This document shows, piece by piece, positions 23,501-36,526 of a stretch of 64,000 bases of DNA. Both the position numbers and the translations under genes were made by a program. The DNA is from Turritopsis dohrnii (taxonomy: Eukaryota; Cnidaria; Hydrozoa; Anthoathecata; Oceaniidae). The notes beneath the pieces were generated by a model. It had not been told where the DNA came from and made no database searches. It worked only from the letters and a program-made list of their open reading frames with translations. The first letter of the stretch is position 1, and each line of letters opens with the position of its first letter. The stretch lies in NCBI GenBank assembly GCA_027922465.2, contig BQMF02000197.1, forward strand, positions 558,001 through 622,000. The letters run 5' to 3'.

Positions 23501-25998
23501 CTAGGACGCTAGACTGCTAGAATCGTCCCCCACGTCAATATGAAATTGCAGTCGCAAATTTCTGGACGCCGTCGTAAATTTTGACTACGGCGGCAAAATT
23601 TTGCCGTCGCGAATTTTCGACTGCCGTCCTACATTTTCCCTACGACGGCAAAATTTTGCCGCCGGCTTTTTCAGAAATTCAGAGGGCTGGAACTGTTCTC
23701 ATTTGAACTAATGGTAATTTGGGATCTGTGTCTGTTACATAATTAACCACAATGTAGCATTAACTACTTTGCTTATTGGGAGCATAAGTTTAACTGAGAT
23801 GTTCAAAATTATAGATGACACATCTCACCTACTTTTTAACTCACTTCAAGGCAAAAAGTAAGAAAACTTGTAACATTTAAATAAGAAATATCAGAAAAAA
23901 TGTAAGTGACGATGTAAAGGTCAGCTGCCTACGCTGCTGTACTTTTCATGCAAAACATCCTATTGTCGCTGAAAGAAAAGCAAGCAATTGTAGAAAAGAC
24001 ACCATCATTTTAAACAATTGCAAAAAGTGACAGTAAGCAAGTGTTCAGAAGTTCATTTGAGCTAAGCTCCTATACGCTAATAATTAAAATTTTAATTAAG
24101 AACACTCAAATTTTATCTTAGTTCATGAGAATAAGAGCCTGGTGATGTATGATTATACAGAAAAAGTTCAGCACAAATGAAATTCTGAACATTTGAATAC
24201 AGTCACTAATGCAATAATTAACAGAGGCAATGTTTCTTTGGCAGTAAGGCCATGTGGATTCATGTGAATAAATTAAACAAGCAAATGCAGTAACAAACAA
24301 TTGCACAACTACATTGGCTTAGATCAAGCCAAAAACTACTACAACTACTACAAGATAGGTTAAGCATGAAGTGGTAAAAGGCAACAAGTTATGAACTGGT
24401 TCCTTGGCCAGGACCTTCACACCTTTAACCTTTTTCAGACCAGTGGCTACTGGTCTAAAAATGGTTAAAAGTGCAAAGGTCCTGTTATTGCTAGGAGAAA
24501 CAGACTGTAAAGAATGTAAACAGCTTTGCATTTTGTAAGGTACTCAATTAGAACACTGGCTGGCTAATACTATTCATCTTGCACTTAGAAATCAACATTA
24601 ACTGTAAAGAAGCTAGCTGTCAGATTTGACAGAAACAAGGTTTGAGTGGCAATAAAATAAAATATGAACATCTATCAATGAGCTCCGAATTCAATTTTAC
24701 TACTTCCTGCTTACAAGAAAATACACAAAGCATGCTTAGTTTTTTTCAGCACTAGTCAAATAAAATTTCCAGACATTTCCAGACAAATACTCAAAATTCC
24801 AGACAATTTCCAGAATTTCCAGACTTTTCCAGACACAAGCCAATTTCCAGACATTTTTCCAGACGTGGCAACCCTGGTATGTTTATTTTTCATATTCCCA
24901 TGGGCCAGTTTTCCAAGTTGGAATGTTTATCAGAATTTTAATCAACACTTGAGTGAGTGATATAGAATAAAAAAACGATTCCTAAGCGATTTGTGTGAAG
25001 AGGAAAAGTGATTCATGTGAAGTGGACAAGCGATTAAGTGCCTAAGTGATTAAGTTTAGCGGATTTTTATCGATTTTTGCTGATGATAAGCGAATTATAA
25101 GCGAAAAATTAACGATTTAAATGATTGAAAATTTGTTTGATAGTTTGTATATACAAATCACTTAAATATCAAAGTAAGCGATTCACTAAGCGCTTTTTCC
25201 GAAAATCGCTAGCGTAAATCCGCTAAAAAGCGCTTATTATATCACTTATAATTTGGAGATGATCCCTAAACCGTTTTCGACCCGATTTTCTTTCCTAAAG
25301 GATTAGCGAGGCATATTTGGAAACTATTTATCCAGCCCATATGTCAGATTAGCCGATCTGATTTGATCGCTGGCTGTTTTCAGCACATGCTTGTTATTAT
25401 ATTTCTTTTCTTTGTACTTCGTTACTATAATAATGGGTGCTGAAAAATGAAAATAAAAGTGATTTGATTAACAGTTCAATGAAGGATATCATATTTACCA
25501 GTCCACATCATGAGGTTGCAATGGATGCTGCAACTTCGGTATAGACCCTGCATTTATGGGATCCCGCGTTTAGCTGTTTTCCCTGACTGGAATCTTTGTT
25601 CACATTTTGTGTCCGTAGTAAATAAGGAAGGCTGTCCGAATTTGGAACATTGACATTTGAACCACTACCAACTATCACCCTAATATTGCAAGCCCAACCA
25701 TCATGGAGCTATATACTCATTTCCCTCACTTGTTGTTGCCTGGTCACAACAGATTCATCGAAGATTTGCTCCTCTCTCTCTACTCTCTCTATCTCTCTCC
25801 TGCTCTGACTATATAGTTCGATAACCCTCACAAGCCGATAGGTCATAAGATATGGAATATAATCTAATGATTTTAGATTATAATGAACTTACTTAGGGCA
25901 TTAAACGGGTCTTCATATCGTTTACGTTTTACTTTAAGGACAGTCGCAGCAGTTTGGTTTTTACTCAAGCTTTCGATAGTTTCGCGGGACTCAGCCAT
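14599..25998 (-). CDS. SLC7A6OS: SLC7A6OS / Iwr1, RNA polymerase II nuclear import factor (complete)
   Basis: The Iwr1 family carries assembled RNA polymerase II into the nucleus. Ten coding exons (genomic, 5' to 3' on the minus strand): 25893-25998, 18126-18191, 17814-17881, 17247-17305, 16955-17127, 16769-16850, 16456-16550, 15746-15820, 15529-15583, 14599-14686; all phases fit and total 288 residues. Signatures: N-terminal TVLKVKRKRYEDPFNAL (basic Iwr1 start), LLCNSVRMIRE, EYVYDLYF, and the acidic core DDEDDENDESNWRNDYPDEE, which aligns with human [20 protein letters not shown]. The acceptor at 15821-15823 was chosen because it restores that motif; an earlier acceptor near 15890 would insert about 20 residues (VNEWMGELP...) and may be an alternative form. 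A short exon could be missing between exons 3 and 4. The first intron is 7.7 kb and packed with transposons. Confidence 0.9.
18386..18623. repeat. 34-bp tandem repeat, seven copies
   Basis: Seven head-to-tail copies of a 34-bp unit beginning GAACATTACAGAACATCATA, in SLC7A6OS intron 1. Copies differ mainly at one site (TTCGAAA or TTTGAAA): copies 3 and 4 carry T, the others C. There are no spacers, so this is a minisatellite and not a CRISPR array. Confidence 0.95.
19535..19778 (+). pseudogene. Non-LTR retrotransposon reverse-transcriptase relic
   Basis: A degraded fragment of an RT domain. Reading across stops gives CGFQKGYSTQHCPLNRL, then VLMDLSKAFDVLPHDLLLV, then AYRLGYKSLKFLCSYLQD. This matches the usual CGFRKGYSTQHALL, DLSKAFDCLPHDLLLAKL and AYG..SYL..R motifs of CR1/L2/Jockey-type elements. 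In-frame stops (for example after AKL) and the short length show it is dead. The rest of the element was not found. The exact clade is not resolved. Confidence 0.75.
19854..20381. mobile_element. TA-flanked MITE with GGCCCTTTTTACGCCGGCCC ends
   Basis: A ~528-bp TIR element flanked by TA. It starts CCTTATTGGCCCTTTTTACG and ends with the complement CGTAAAAAGGGCCGATAATG. Multiple internal ACGCC/GGCGT motifs lie next to the ends. It has no transposase. The ends share CCTTAT and TA flanks with the elements at 10884, 37152 and 43234. Confidence 0.75.
20420..20963. mobile_element. Foldback element with TTA target duplication
   Basis: A ~544-bp AT-rich inverted-repeat element. The left end AAGGGATTCCTGTATCCAAA pairs with the right end TTTGGATGCAGGAATCCCTT, and TTA lies on both sides. 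The arms continue to pair inward (GATATTTTGTTTT; GCAATGCATA; ATGATGTAATAA). The three-base TTA duplication suggests PIF/Harbinger-type mobilisation. It has no ORF. Confidence 0.7.
21951..24876. mobile_element. 2.9-kb hAT-like TIR element (middle shell)
   Basis: It starts CAGGGTTGCCAC and ends GTGGCAACCCTG, flanked by direct GTATG (21946-21950 and 24877-24881). The CAGGG start is typical of hAT elements. Many TTTCCAGACA repeats cluster just inside both ends (about 21985-22085 and 24760-24860). It has no transposase. It is inserted in the 21285-25590 element. Confidence 0.8.
22817..23689. mobile_element. 0.87-kb TIR element (inner shell)
   Basis: It starts CAGCCCTCTGAAT and ends ATTCAGAGGGCTG, with a perfect 6-bp duplication GAACTG at 22811-22816 and 23690-23695. 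The interior is GC-richer than its surroundings, with several copies of a palindrome containing GACGGCAAAATTTTGCC near both ends. A ~40-bp ACGAAGCTGACGTGGCTA-type motif is repeated in the middle (about 22935-23100). It has no ORF of note. Confidence 0.82.
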
Positions 25999-28900
25999 TT
26001 TGAGCAAACCGAACAAAGTATGCTGATTCAGCATTTCTTGCAATCCTAAGACATGTCGGTAAAACGACCATATTGTCGTGAGTCATCAGAGCAGTTTTTT
26101 GTAAGCATACTTTTCATGCGGATGCAAATAAATATTCTGTGATATTACAGAACATTAAATATTGGCCTGTATTTATTGAGTACATCCATCGCGAATGCAC
26201 TTTTTGTTACTCAAATGGGAAATGTCGTCAGTTTTTCCGATACCCTGTTCGACAAGCATGCGCACTAGGAGTAGTTGACGCGTCATGCAATATTTGAGGC
26301 ATTTCGCTTGTGTCAGGTTTGAAGTTTGTGTTGTTTTTATCTCACAATTTTAACGTTTCATTTCTCTAAGAGTTTAGGCCATTGTTAACTGGAACAATCA
26401 ACCAATCTGAAATTTCATCCCGTATTCGTTATGCGTACTTTGGTACAACTAACTTTTAATGAAAAATTTTAATTTTTATTTTGACATTTGAATAACTCCA
26501 CTTTTCTGGCGCTATAAACAACGTTTATATAAATGAAATGGTTATAAGTAGCTATGGACGTACATTTTCTTTAAATGTTTGATTTGAGTGTCCTTGAGAA
26601 AACGTTGTGAACTTGCATGTTTTTAAAGAGTATCTTCATCATCTCCATACACCCACACATAGTTTATCACAAAAAATCAAAACAAAGTTTGTGTACACAG
26701 GACTTCTGTGTCTAAAGTCTTTTAGCTTGGTGTGAAAAAGAAATTACATTTTTGTGTAATTTTTGTGTCTTATATGAACAAGTTTCCAATGTTAATTACG
26801 AATCAGATTAAAAATTAGAGAAACTTTATAAATTAAAAATCAGAGAAACTTTAGCTACAAAATAAATTTCAGGTGGTAATGTGTATTAAGAGAAATTTTA
26901 TTTGTCTTTAAAGGGTCCCTCAGAACCAAATAGGTGGATAAAACCCGGATAAACAGCTTTTATATATATATACTGTATACTGTACAGAAATTATAGGGCG
27001 GCCATCAATAATATGTTGCGTTCAGGTCCTGAATAGTAATATTTTCGAGTCGGTCAGTCGGTCGGTACTAATTTCTGTCGGGTTTTCTAGAAAATAAATT
27101 CCCGATGTATTGAATCGGTACTTTTTTCAAGTAATGGGAGCTTGACAAATGGCGTACGTACGTTCGTCACGAAGGTTGAGTGATAAAAAATTTCCCGTTA
27201 CATACTAAGCCAAAAAACCCCGACAATTTTACCGCTTCTCCGAGTCGGGTTTTTCGGAAAAAAGACAATCGGTCGGTGGACCCGAACGCAACATATTATT
27301 GATGTCCGCCTAGAGGAAGAACACTATTTTTTATAAACATTACGTCACTTGGAAATCATTGTTAATCAACTTCATTCTAAAAGTTGCTCATGGTATATAA
27401 TATTATTATATTAATAATATAATATTATTTAGACTGTTTATTTTACTAATTGTTAATTTATATTCCTTTGTTGTTAAATTTTAACTACACCTGAAAATAC
27501 CAAGTTTATACCGAAATTACTATAAAAATGTTCACAGCATCTGAAAAATCAGGAAAAAAACTGTGCTTGACAGGAATTTTCTGGAATGTCAGGGAAAAAA
27601 CGCTTTTTTACCCTTAATTAAGGTCAGGGAAATTCAGGGGAGAATTTCATAAGATTGTTTATAGTGTCTATTATTGGCTTTCAATAATAATTTTGTTTAC
27701 TCAATCATCTATCAATATTTTTTTTTCGTTTCAGAGTTAACTAACACAGTATTGTATATAATACCTTGAATCTTAATTTGAAATGTTTCATAATGTGTAA
27801 TATAGAAAAGAGTAAAAAACCGTTATAATGAGGTTCTCACAATGTTTTGAAGTTGTAGAAATATAACATATTGATGTTAATTTGGAACTGGTTCCTATAA
27901 TTTAAAAAAGCTGTTTCTCAGTGGATGGTTGTCTTTTTTACTTATAGCAAATATTCAAAGTGAAAGAGGTTGTCTAACGTTGAAATCAATGTTGTTAGTC
28001 TATAATTATACAGCCATGCTGCTTTTAACTTGAATATATTTTGTGTATTTTTTTGTATTTTTCGTCAGGCTTAATGTCAAGTGTTTCTTAGTTATGAAGG
28101 AAGCATAAGTTGGTTTGTTTTTTTTTTTTGCTAAGATCACTAGAGATAATTACCTGATTTATTTATAGTCTTAGTTTGATCATGACATGTCACATTCCAG
28201 ATTTTTATTTTAGTAGTCAGTGGCAAATCCAGAGGGTTTTTGACAACGCTGAACCGTTGTTGTGCTATGTAAATGTGCCCAAAAATTTAAGTTAAAGGGC
28301 TTTTAAGGCTTTGTTTGCTGTTTAAAGTCTTTTAAAGTATACTGTTAATGTTATTTAATGATCGTATACAGAGATAATAACCCTAACAGCGGTTAGGAAG
28401 AAAGTAAAAGGGAATTGATATCGGACATTATCATTTTAAATCCAAGGTTAACCGCCACCTTGCTCTGTCTTTACAACTCTTCTTCCTTTTCTTATCTTGT
28501 AGCTCTCTGCGTAGTAGTGGCTATGGCCTTGCAGGGAGCAACCTAATTTTTAAAAAATAAAAAAATCGTTGTTGTTTGGTTGCTTCTTGGGTTGTTGAGG
28601 AGTGGGTGACTATTTTGGGTGATTGCATTGGATTGATTTTTCTACCCAAAATTTTGAAATGACTCACTAGAGTGATTATTCAATTCGAACAAGTAGTAGT
28701 TTCTGTAGGCATGTTACACCATCAACAATTTCCTTAATCACTTTTTATGTTAAGCCATTGTCCGATAAGGCTTTTTAATTGCATGATTAGATTGTCAAGC
28801 AGTAATTAGTTGTCTAATCTTTTCAATCCAATGGTTTTTAAAATCTGTTTGATTTCTTTAATGCAAGAAGTTATGTTATTTTTCGATTCCTTTTGGTTTT

Positions 28901-31900
28901 TATTATTTTTATTTGTATTTTTTCACTAGCTTTCTTTTCCTTTTTCTTATGTATATATTATTCTAACATGCTGCTGTACTTCTGTTTTGAAACTTCCCAA
29001 ACTACTCTCTAAAGAATCCACAGTTGGTTTAAAATAAATCTCGAGTTGTTTTCTGCTCCATGTTAATAGAGTTCAGGTTCGTTTCCTATAAAACCTGTTG
29101 TTTTTTTTTTAATTTTTTCTTCTCATACATAATAAATATTCAACAGGAAAGGTTACTCAAGATATTTTCTCGCCTTGCTGTACATTTTATATGTGGCACA
29201 GTTAATAATTTATATTTGTGCTATACAACTCCTCCCGAAACAAATGAAAGATGTTATATAAAGGAGAACAATCGATATTTGTTCATGTTTTTTTTTTGTA
29301 TATTTTTCCAACGAATCATCCTCAGTATTGTTGCTTTGTACAGCATTTACACAAGGATACTGAATTAATGTTTTCATACTTTTTATTTTGCTGATTGCTA
29401 GGGTATTTTCGTTATGTTTAGTTATTCCATTTTTATATCATATATTTTGTTAACATTTTTTATCAAATATTTAGGTTTCACTTTTCTTTTTTGGTTCGTT
29501 GTTATTTTGTGAGTTATGTCCAATATTGTTTGTTCCTATTGTTTGCTATGTTTTAAAACTCTTTCCACTAGCTAAAATTCTTTACTTTGTTGAAAATTTT
29601 GTTATGGAAAAACAGGTAAAAGCCTTCACGTTGATAAAGACCATGGTCATGTGACTATCAAACTTGAAGTTTATTGGTAGCTTTACTTAAATCATGATCA
29701 TTAATGAGTTGCCGGCTTTTTTTACCACAACCAAACCTTTTACTATAAAACCATTTATCAGCATGTATTTTATTAGATGTCAATATGCTATTGCGGTCGT
29801 CATTTTGTGTAACTATGAAATATCAATCAAGTTTCATTTACAATCATCATGTATCTGCTCACATGTTGCTGTGTTTTTGTTGTCCTTTGTCATTATCAAG
29901 TTTTTTTCTTAAATTAAAATTTTGACGTATATAATATGTATTCAATCGTAAAATATTATAATTATTAGCCGTAAATAATTTTAACTTGGTATAATTGAAA
30001 GACAAACGAAACAATTGTCTTTTCTGAACAGATAATCTATTAAAGCATTTATGAACTTTGCATTTCTAGTGAAATAAGCAAATTAAAATATGGAAGATTT
30101 TAATTGTGCTTCAAAAAATATTTAAAACAAAGAAAGCTCCATTTTGTCTAGTGTTGAAATACTGTTAAACTGTGCATGTTTTGTGTACATACTTATCTGC
30201 TTTGATTAACAATTATCTCATTTGTGTTGGAGTGCTCAATGCAGATTTTACCTTTAAAAACCTCTGTAATATTATTATCACAGTTGCTTATGTATAATCT
30301 TAATTTTATAATTTTATCGCTATTAGTGATTAGCCACTCATAATCGCAGTACTTTCTATTAAAAATTTGAGTGTTTCTTTTCAGTTAAATTACTACAATT
30401 ATCTATCAGCGTGATTGGTGTAGAAAGAAAATGCAACCACTACCATATTCCACAAGTTTCTCGAAAAAGGTAAGATAGTTCGTTATTTGAATGCCTAATG
30501 TTCTGTGTTGTAGGACCATTTCAACTTTTATGAAAAATAAATTGACAGATGAATAATCAGATCAAGAAACAATCCTATGTATTTTTTCTTGGAAAATCTA
30601 ACATTTTTCTTTCTGATTCAACAGCTTTTATTCTTTTCATTCCTCCTCCATCCATCCATAAAAAGTGTGTTGTTCTTTGTAATTTCCATGCTATGTGAGA
30701 TAAGATAGACATGTAGCTATGTACTCATTTCGGCATTTTGGCGTGTCAAATGAAACATAGTTTCATAGTGCTATAATTTTGAATTTGAGGATCATCATTA
30801 ATACATTATTTTGCTTGTCCAATAGAATTTTTGGCCATAATTGGATCAAAGTAGTTCAGCTCTTAAGAAAATTTGTACGTTGTACAATAATTGGTCTTGA
30901 TTCAAACTTGATATTTATGAAATTTAAAAACAATTACAACAAAGGTAAGGTAAGGTAAAGCAACAATCAAAGAAGACATGTAAAAAGATGGAGCGCGTGG
31001 ATATAAAAATATACACACTGTAAATGCTCATGTTGCAGCCTCATGTTCTGTATTGACTGTCCTTTAACGGACCTACCTTTCTCACATCTGAGAAATTTTA
31101 CTAACGAGAAAGACCGTTCTCAATTTTAATAACCAATCCAGCATCTGCCCCCATCATTTGTAAAAAGAAAATGATCTTAAACTGCTATACTAGATTTTGT
31201 AAAGTAATTTTCTTATGATTCCAAGTAACCAACACAAAGGCTTATAAAAAGGTTGCTTATGAAAAAAAACCATGTTGGTCCAAGAGAGTGTCTTTCAAAA
31301 TTGATTGGAAATATCTACAGTTTGTCTGCACTTATTTGTTTATCCTTCTACAACATGCAATAGAGAAAGCTTCTTTTCCATTATTCCTTCAACTGTGTGA
31401 TTTAAAATTTATCAACAACATCGGATTTTTCATGAATTATGGATGCTACTATTGTTTTTTGAACAAGTGAAAGTAGTGGGACAGATGAAATGTTACTTTC
31501 GTTTTGCTTGGAGATATTTATCTCTGCTCCAGACTTATGTTTTTATATCTGGTTGTCTAGTTTTTAGTGATGTCATGGAGATGTTTTGCTAAAGTGTTTT
31601 GGGTTTTTTTTTTTACTTGTGTTATTGATTGAACTTTGGAAGTTACATACCATAACGTAAAAATAAAATGAACTTAAACTAAAAAGTTTCAGTCTAATAT
31701 TTTGTGTCACAATTTACTTTGAAGATTCCCATAGACTTCACTATTGTGTCTAATATTTCTGTATGTTCAACTTGTTACGACAGGTTATAATATTTTAGTC
31801 AACATGGATTTTGATAAATGCTCTAAAGAAAAAATAGTTTCTATTACTAAGTAAACTGGGGGTTTTATTTTTTGTAGACATTGACAATGATAAGCTGTAC

Positions 31901-33873
31901 GAATAAAAACAAAAAAAGACGACATTAAAGCGAACCCTAATACCTCTAATATTTTTTGATTATAATTCAAAAAGGTTATTCATTGTAAGCAACATGTAAA
32001 GGTTTAGTTTACGCGTTAGTTTACATGTCAAATATATATAACAATCATTATGTGGATTATTTTTGAATAGACTGAATTTAAAAAACATTCAGCTAACTTT
32101 CATTTATGTTTTACTGTTGATATTTTTACTTGTCGATAGTGAAGGATTTGTAGATTTTTAAAGTCATTTTGAAAGCTGATGACTTATACTAAACAAACAT
32201 TGGGTAGGTTTTGTGATTGTTTTCTTAAGCACAGTTGAAATAGATTGTCTTTTGTTATGAAAGGCCATTGGAAAAACATTTAAATATCAATATTGTAAAC
32301 ATGATTGCTTTTAGGGGATGAAGTGATTTGGTACATGATATGTTTTGAACTTTTTTTATAGTCATCTCAATTTAATTTAAAATTCTTTCCCTTTGTCGAA
32401 TTGATTGTCAGACCAAAGAGAAGATTAGTTGCTCTATACAAGAAAAGATTTGCAACGATAATGTTTATAAAGTTTTGTTAATAGTTTGTGAGTCAGACTA
32501 TTAAAAAGGAGAAGTTTTGTTTAGTGCTTTGTGAAATGGCATCCTCACACTTTTATTGTTCCTCAGAAGGGTTAGTTTATATATCCTTCAATTAGTAAAT
32601 CTAATAATAGAGTTATGTGATTCTTTATCATAGCTTAGTTAATGTTATATTCTTTAATAGTAAAATTATGTCTTTTTTTAAAACTCACTCAGTGGTGTGT
32701 TTCGATGTTGACTTGTAACACACATTACAAATCGTAATCTCTGTTTACTTTGCTTCTTTTGATTATCAATATTTTGAAATTAAACTTTGTCTCCAGTGAC
32801 ATTCGTCCCGTCCACAAAACTGTTTTTATATACTAAACATTTGTCACAAGGATCGTTTGAACTGGACATGGCAAATTTATGATCTCCGAAACCCTATTCA
32901 CTCTACTTGTTGATTGTATTGCTTGAATGATTATTGATAGTATTTTGAATTTAGTTGTACGAAAAACTCATGACCAACCTATGGTCATAATATAATCACT
33001 GTTGTAACTAAACTTTAGCTATTTCCCAAATGATTGTTTGACTAATGTGGCAACAGGGTATTATTCTTTCAACACACCAAACTGAGTCAAATCATAGAGT
33101 TAAAGAGAAAAAGAAAGTATTGAAAATTTGCACAGATTTTTTTCCGGGAAAAATATTACCAATGTGGTTGCAAAGTTCTTGAAGAGATTTCAAGACTGAT
33201 CATCATAACTTCTTGAACAATCCAACTACTATTTAAACCTGTAAATTGTGTTTATGAACCATAGCATGTGTACGTTCATATGATTGCTCTTATATACAGT
33301 ATTGAAATCTCATGTTTAAGAGCAAAATGAAATGATAAGCATGTTTTTACGTAATACATTATATACAGATCCAATATTTAACCAGTGGTTATTAATGCAA
33401 AAACGAGTGTTTATAATTACCCAATTGAATCGAGTCCCAGTTGTTAAATTCTAATCAGAAAACTGTTATAATTTCATGATTGTACCGTAAGTGATAATGA
33501 AGTGGTTGTCAATAGTGATGGCAATTTTTTATATAGCTTGTACTTTTGGTATGTGTCAATTTGTGTAATCGAAAGTTCATAAATGTACTCGACGTTTAAT
33601 GATTTGCTTCTATCCAATAAGAACATTTCATGTGACATTTTGTTATCTCTGGTTATCTCTGTGTAATGATGTAAAATCTAATAAATCCAGATTAAACTTC
33701 TTTTTTTTTATCTGTATGCAAATGTTCTTTTTTGTAATGTATCTTCATTACTAAGACTTGATTACTGAGCATGTCTTTTAAGTGTATTGGTTAAACTAAC
33801 TGAAAATACTTTGGCAGATTGGATTAGATGTGTAGGATATAGTAAAATGACTTCTTTTAGTGAACTGTAAGAG
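25999..33873. other. Gene-poor 7.9 kb between divergent SLC7A6OS and MAP3K
   Basis: SLC7A6OS (minus) and MAP3K2/3 (plus) diverge from here, so both promoters should lie in this stretch. A GCATGCGCAC patch at about 26264, resembling an NRF-1 half site, lies about 270 bp upstream of the SLC7A6OS start codon. The rest is AT-rich with one clear MITE (26997-27310) and an AT palindrome near 27400. Reading frames at 29060-29368 and 29694-29912 are hydrophobic AT-rich chance frames. A frame ATGCAACCACTACC...AAAAAG followed by GTAAGA at 30431-30469 could be a 5' exon of MAP3K, but I cannot prove it. Confidence 0.45.
26997..27310. mobile_element. 0.3-kb MITE with ~33-bp TIR
   Basis: The left arm GGCGGCCATCAATAATATGT then TGCGTTCAGGTCC pairs with the right arm GGACCCGAACGCAACATATT then ATTGATGTCCGCC. 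TAG lies on both sides (26994-26996 and 27311-27313). The interior has repeated GGTCGGTCGG and GAGTCGG motifs. It has no ORF. Confidence 0.8.
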
Positions 33874-36485
33874 ATGCGCCGACGAAATGCATCAACTGGA
33901 CGACAGCTTTACTCCATGGAAGGGAATGTATGTATGCTTTTGTTCATCATCCTATATTTTAATAGAGATCAAATGAATCTTTAATGATGAGAGGGGATTA
34001 AAACAGTGATCCAAGTAGAAAATTAGACAGTGTTTTATGTCTGTGGTTGATCATGTAAAGATAAAACAAGCTTATTTGATCCTACTTCTCATTTCGAACA
34101 GTTTTTTTTTTTGATGACCTTGGAAACTTTTTTTTAATCCATGCTAAAGTGACTGATAAAAGAATTTTGTGGGATGTTCAGCTATTTGGAATGTTTATCT
34201 GGAGATCACTTAAAAGACATTGTTTTCTTCCTTCAAGTGCATTTTATCTTGATGACGATTTCGTTATTGATCAAAAATTGTTTTGGATACAATTGTTGTT
34301 GTGTTGTTTGAAAATCTGATCCAAGATTTCTCATTTCTATGAACTTATCTCTCGTTTTGTTTACGTTATTTTATGATTGACATATGGACCAAGATTCCTT
34401 TACCTTACCAATACCATGTTAAAAGGCTTTCATCATTATGGTTGGAATGTTATGAAAAGAAAAAGGCTTTTCAAAATTGATTGACATGTTCAAATATGTT
34501 TGTTGACATTCTGTTTTGAAATTAATTTTTTTAGAGTGATATGCGTGTCAAGCTGGAATATCAAGGTGAAAGAAGGTAGATACTTGATAGTTGTGATTTA
34601 CTCTGTCCTACCGTATTTTTATGATGAAACCTTACATTCTTTTTGTCTAAACGAGTCAAATTAAGGTAAACTAGTTTGGAAAACAAAAACATCTCCACTA
34701 CACTAGTACAAACAATTATTAAAGTTTAAGGTTTGAGGACTTAACTCAAACTTACATTAGCCTGACATCGCAATTCTTCGAAAGTTGTTATCGAAAATTT
34801 GTCAACGAGCCTGTACTTTTTTTTAGAATCTTACCTATTGTACGACCGGTAATGATAGAACAACTGCAAAACAAAATCAAAACTACGTTTGGTGAGGATC
34901 TCGGCATAAACTTCGAAAATGGAGAGGTAATGTTTCCTGTAAAAATATTATCATTGTAGGGGAAGGGAGATCCATGTAGCTATCTAATGTCAATTTTATG
35001 GACGAAAACTTTCAATTGACTCTTATTCCTTAAACATTTTCCTTTTAGGTCTATATACCAATAATGAACCAATCAGATCTTGATAAAGCAATTGCACTCC
35101 TCGATCAAAGCCCTCACTTAACAAGTCTGCATTTAACACTTACTTCGAAAACTATCACATCAGATTATAACTTTTATAACCCATGGATGCATGGCAATGA
35201 TGTTCACAATGGCTTTCTTCCTGATCACCCTGTCACCCAATCAGAAGAAAAAGTATTGAAGAGGAAATCCACTGAAGACGAACATGTACCGAATCCTGTA
35301 AGATGTTCTGACCTTTGGTTGGTTGTTTAAACTTGATTTAAAAATGTTCAAGTGTGTTTGAGGGCGGTGGGGTGGGGTTGGAATCTATATTATTCAGAAC
35401 TAATAGCAGGAGAGATATGCAATTGATAACTCTGCTTCATATCACGCTATCAAGAGTGATTATGTAATTATCTAAGAATTCTGCTGAAAACTAATAACAC
35501 CTGTTCAACAGAAGTCGTTTGAGACCCATTCGTTTGTACTATGATTAAACTTCAAAATAATGGCAATGGTGTATGCCATATTTGTTACTCTGGGTGTAAG
35601 CTAAATGTCTGCCATGCATACATTCTGAAAAATTGGAGGTGGTATATAGATAGCTATAAGGACACTATGAATACTTTCATATGAAAAAACTCTATCCAGC
35701 TGGCTAGTCATTGCCTGTGTGCCAGTGGGCAAAAATCGTCAAAAAGTCACTGCAACAAAGAGCATTTTTATTGAAATAGTATGTTAATTTCTATAAAAAT
35801 GCACTCCTTTGCAGAGGTTTTTTAACGAATGTGCCTGCTGGGTATGGCCTCAAAAATTCAGAGAGTCAGCTAAAACCTCCAATAGAGATTTGCTGTCCAA
35901 ATAATTTCTGGCTTTTTGATTTTTAGAGAACCCGACCGCTTCCGATAAGGTTAGTCCATCTTTTTATGCTTTTATAATGATCTCTTTTAAAACTGATCTT
36001 TGTTGATTAAAAAATCGAAAGAAATTAAGCTTTTTAATAATAATATATGTGCTTCTGTAAAAGTTATTACAGCTAACACACTGGAGATCAATAACAGTCG
36101 ATTTGCAGAAAGAAAATTCTTTCTCAGAATACTTTATTCGTCACTCGAAACTTACATGGTTTCTGTACGTAGACGAATTGTTTTCAAGTAAACATGTTGG
36201 ATTAATTACTCTCTGCTAATTAGATTTTTCAGGATTACTTAAACAAAAACATAGGAAGACGTTTATGCTAGTATATTTTTTGTGTGTTATGTTGTTAAAT
36301 TTTGAAGCACTTTTGTTTTTCAATTAAGTCGAGTTGAATGTTTGAAAAAATGTTATTTTTACCGGTTGCGCAGTATTTGAAGAAAAGGTATGCTGAAATA
36401 CTTGACTACTAATTTTGTTCAATTTTAATGATCATTGATTTCTTAGAACGACATATATGTCTTTACGAAACTTCATAAAACCGAA

Positions 36486-36526
<41 letters not shown>

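Larger units (their letters stand above)
21285..25590. mobile_element. 4.3-kb TIR element (outer shell of a three-deep nest)
   Basis: Left end CCAGTCAGGGAAAACAGCTA and right end TAGCTGTTTTCCCTGACTGG form a near-perfect ~39-bp TIR with one mismatch; weaker pairing continues to about 65 bp. AAT lies on both sides (21282-21284 and 25591-25593), consistent with a three-base target duplication. Subterminal regions (about 21400-21560 and 24960-25260) are crowded with GCGATT, AAGCGA and CGCTTA motifs, as expected for transposase-binding repeats. There is no transposase ORF, so it is non-autonomous. The superfamily is unresolved. It lies within SLC7A6OS intron 1. Confidence 0.85.

Noticed and set aside
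30431..30469. Possible 5' coding exon of MAP3K (MQPLPYSTSFSKK then GTAAGA)
   Set aside because: Has a donor and phase 0, but no homology and a 3.4-kb gap to the next exon; not enough to annotate.
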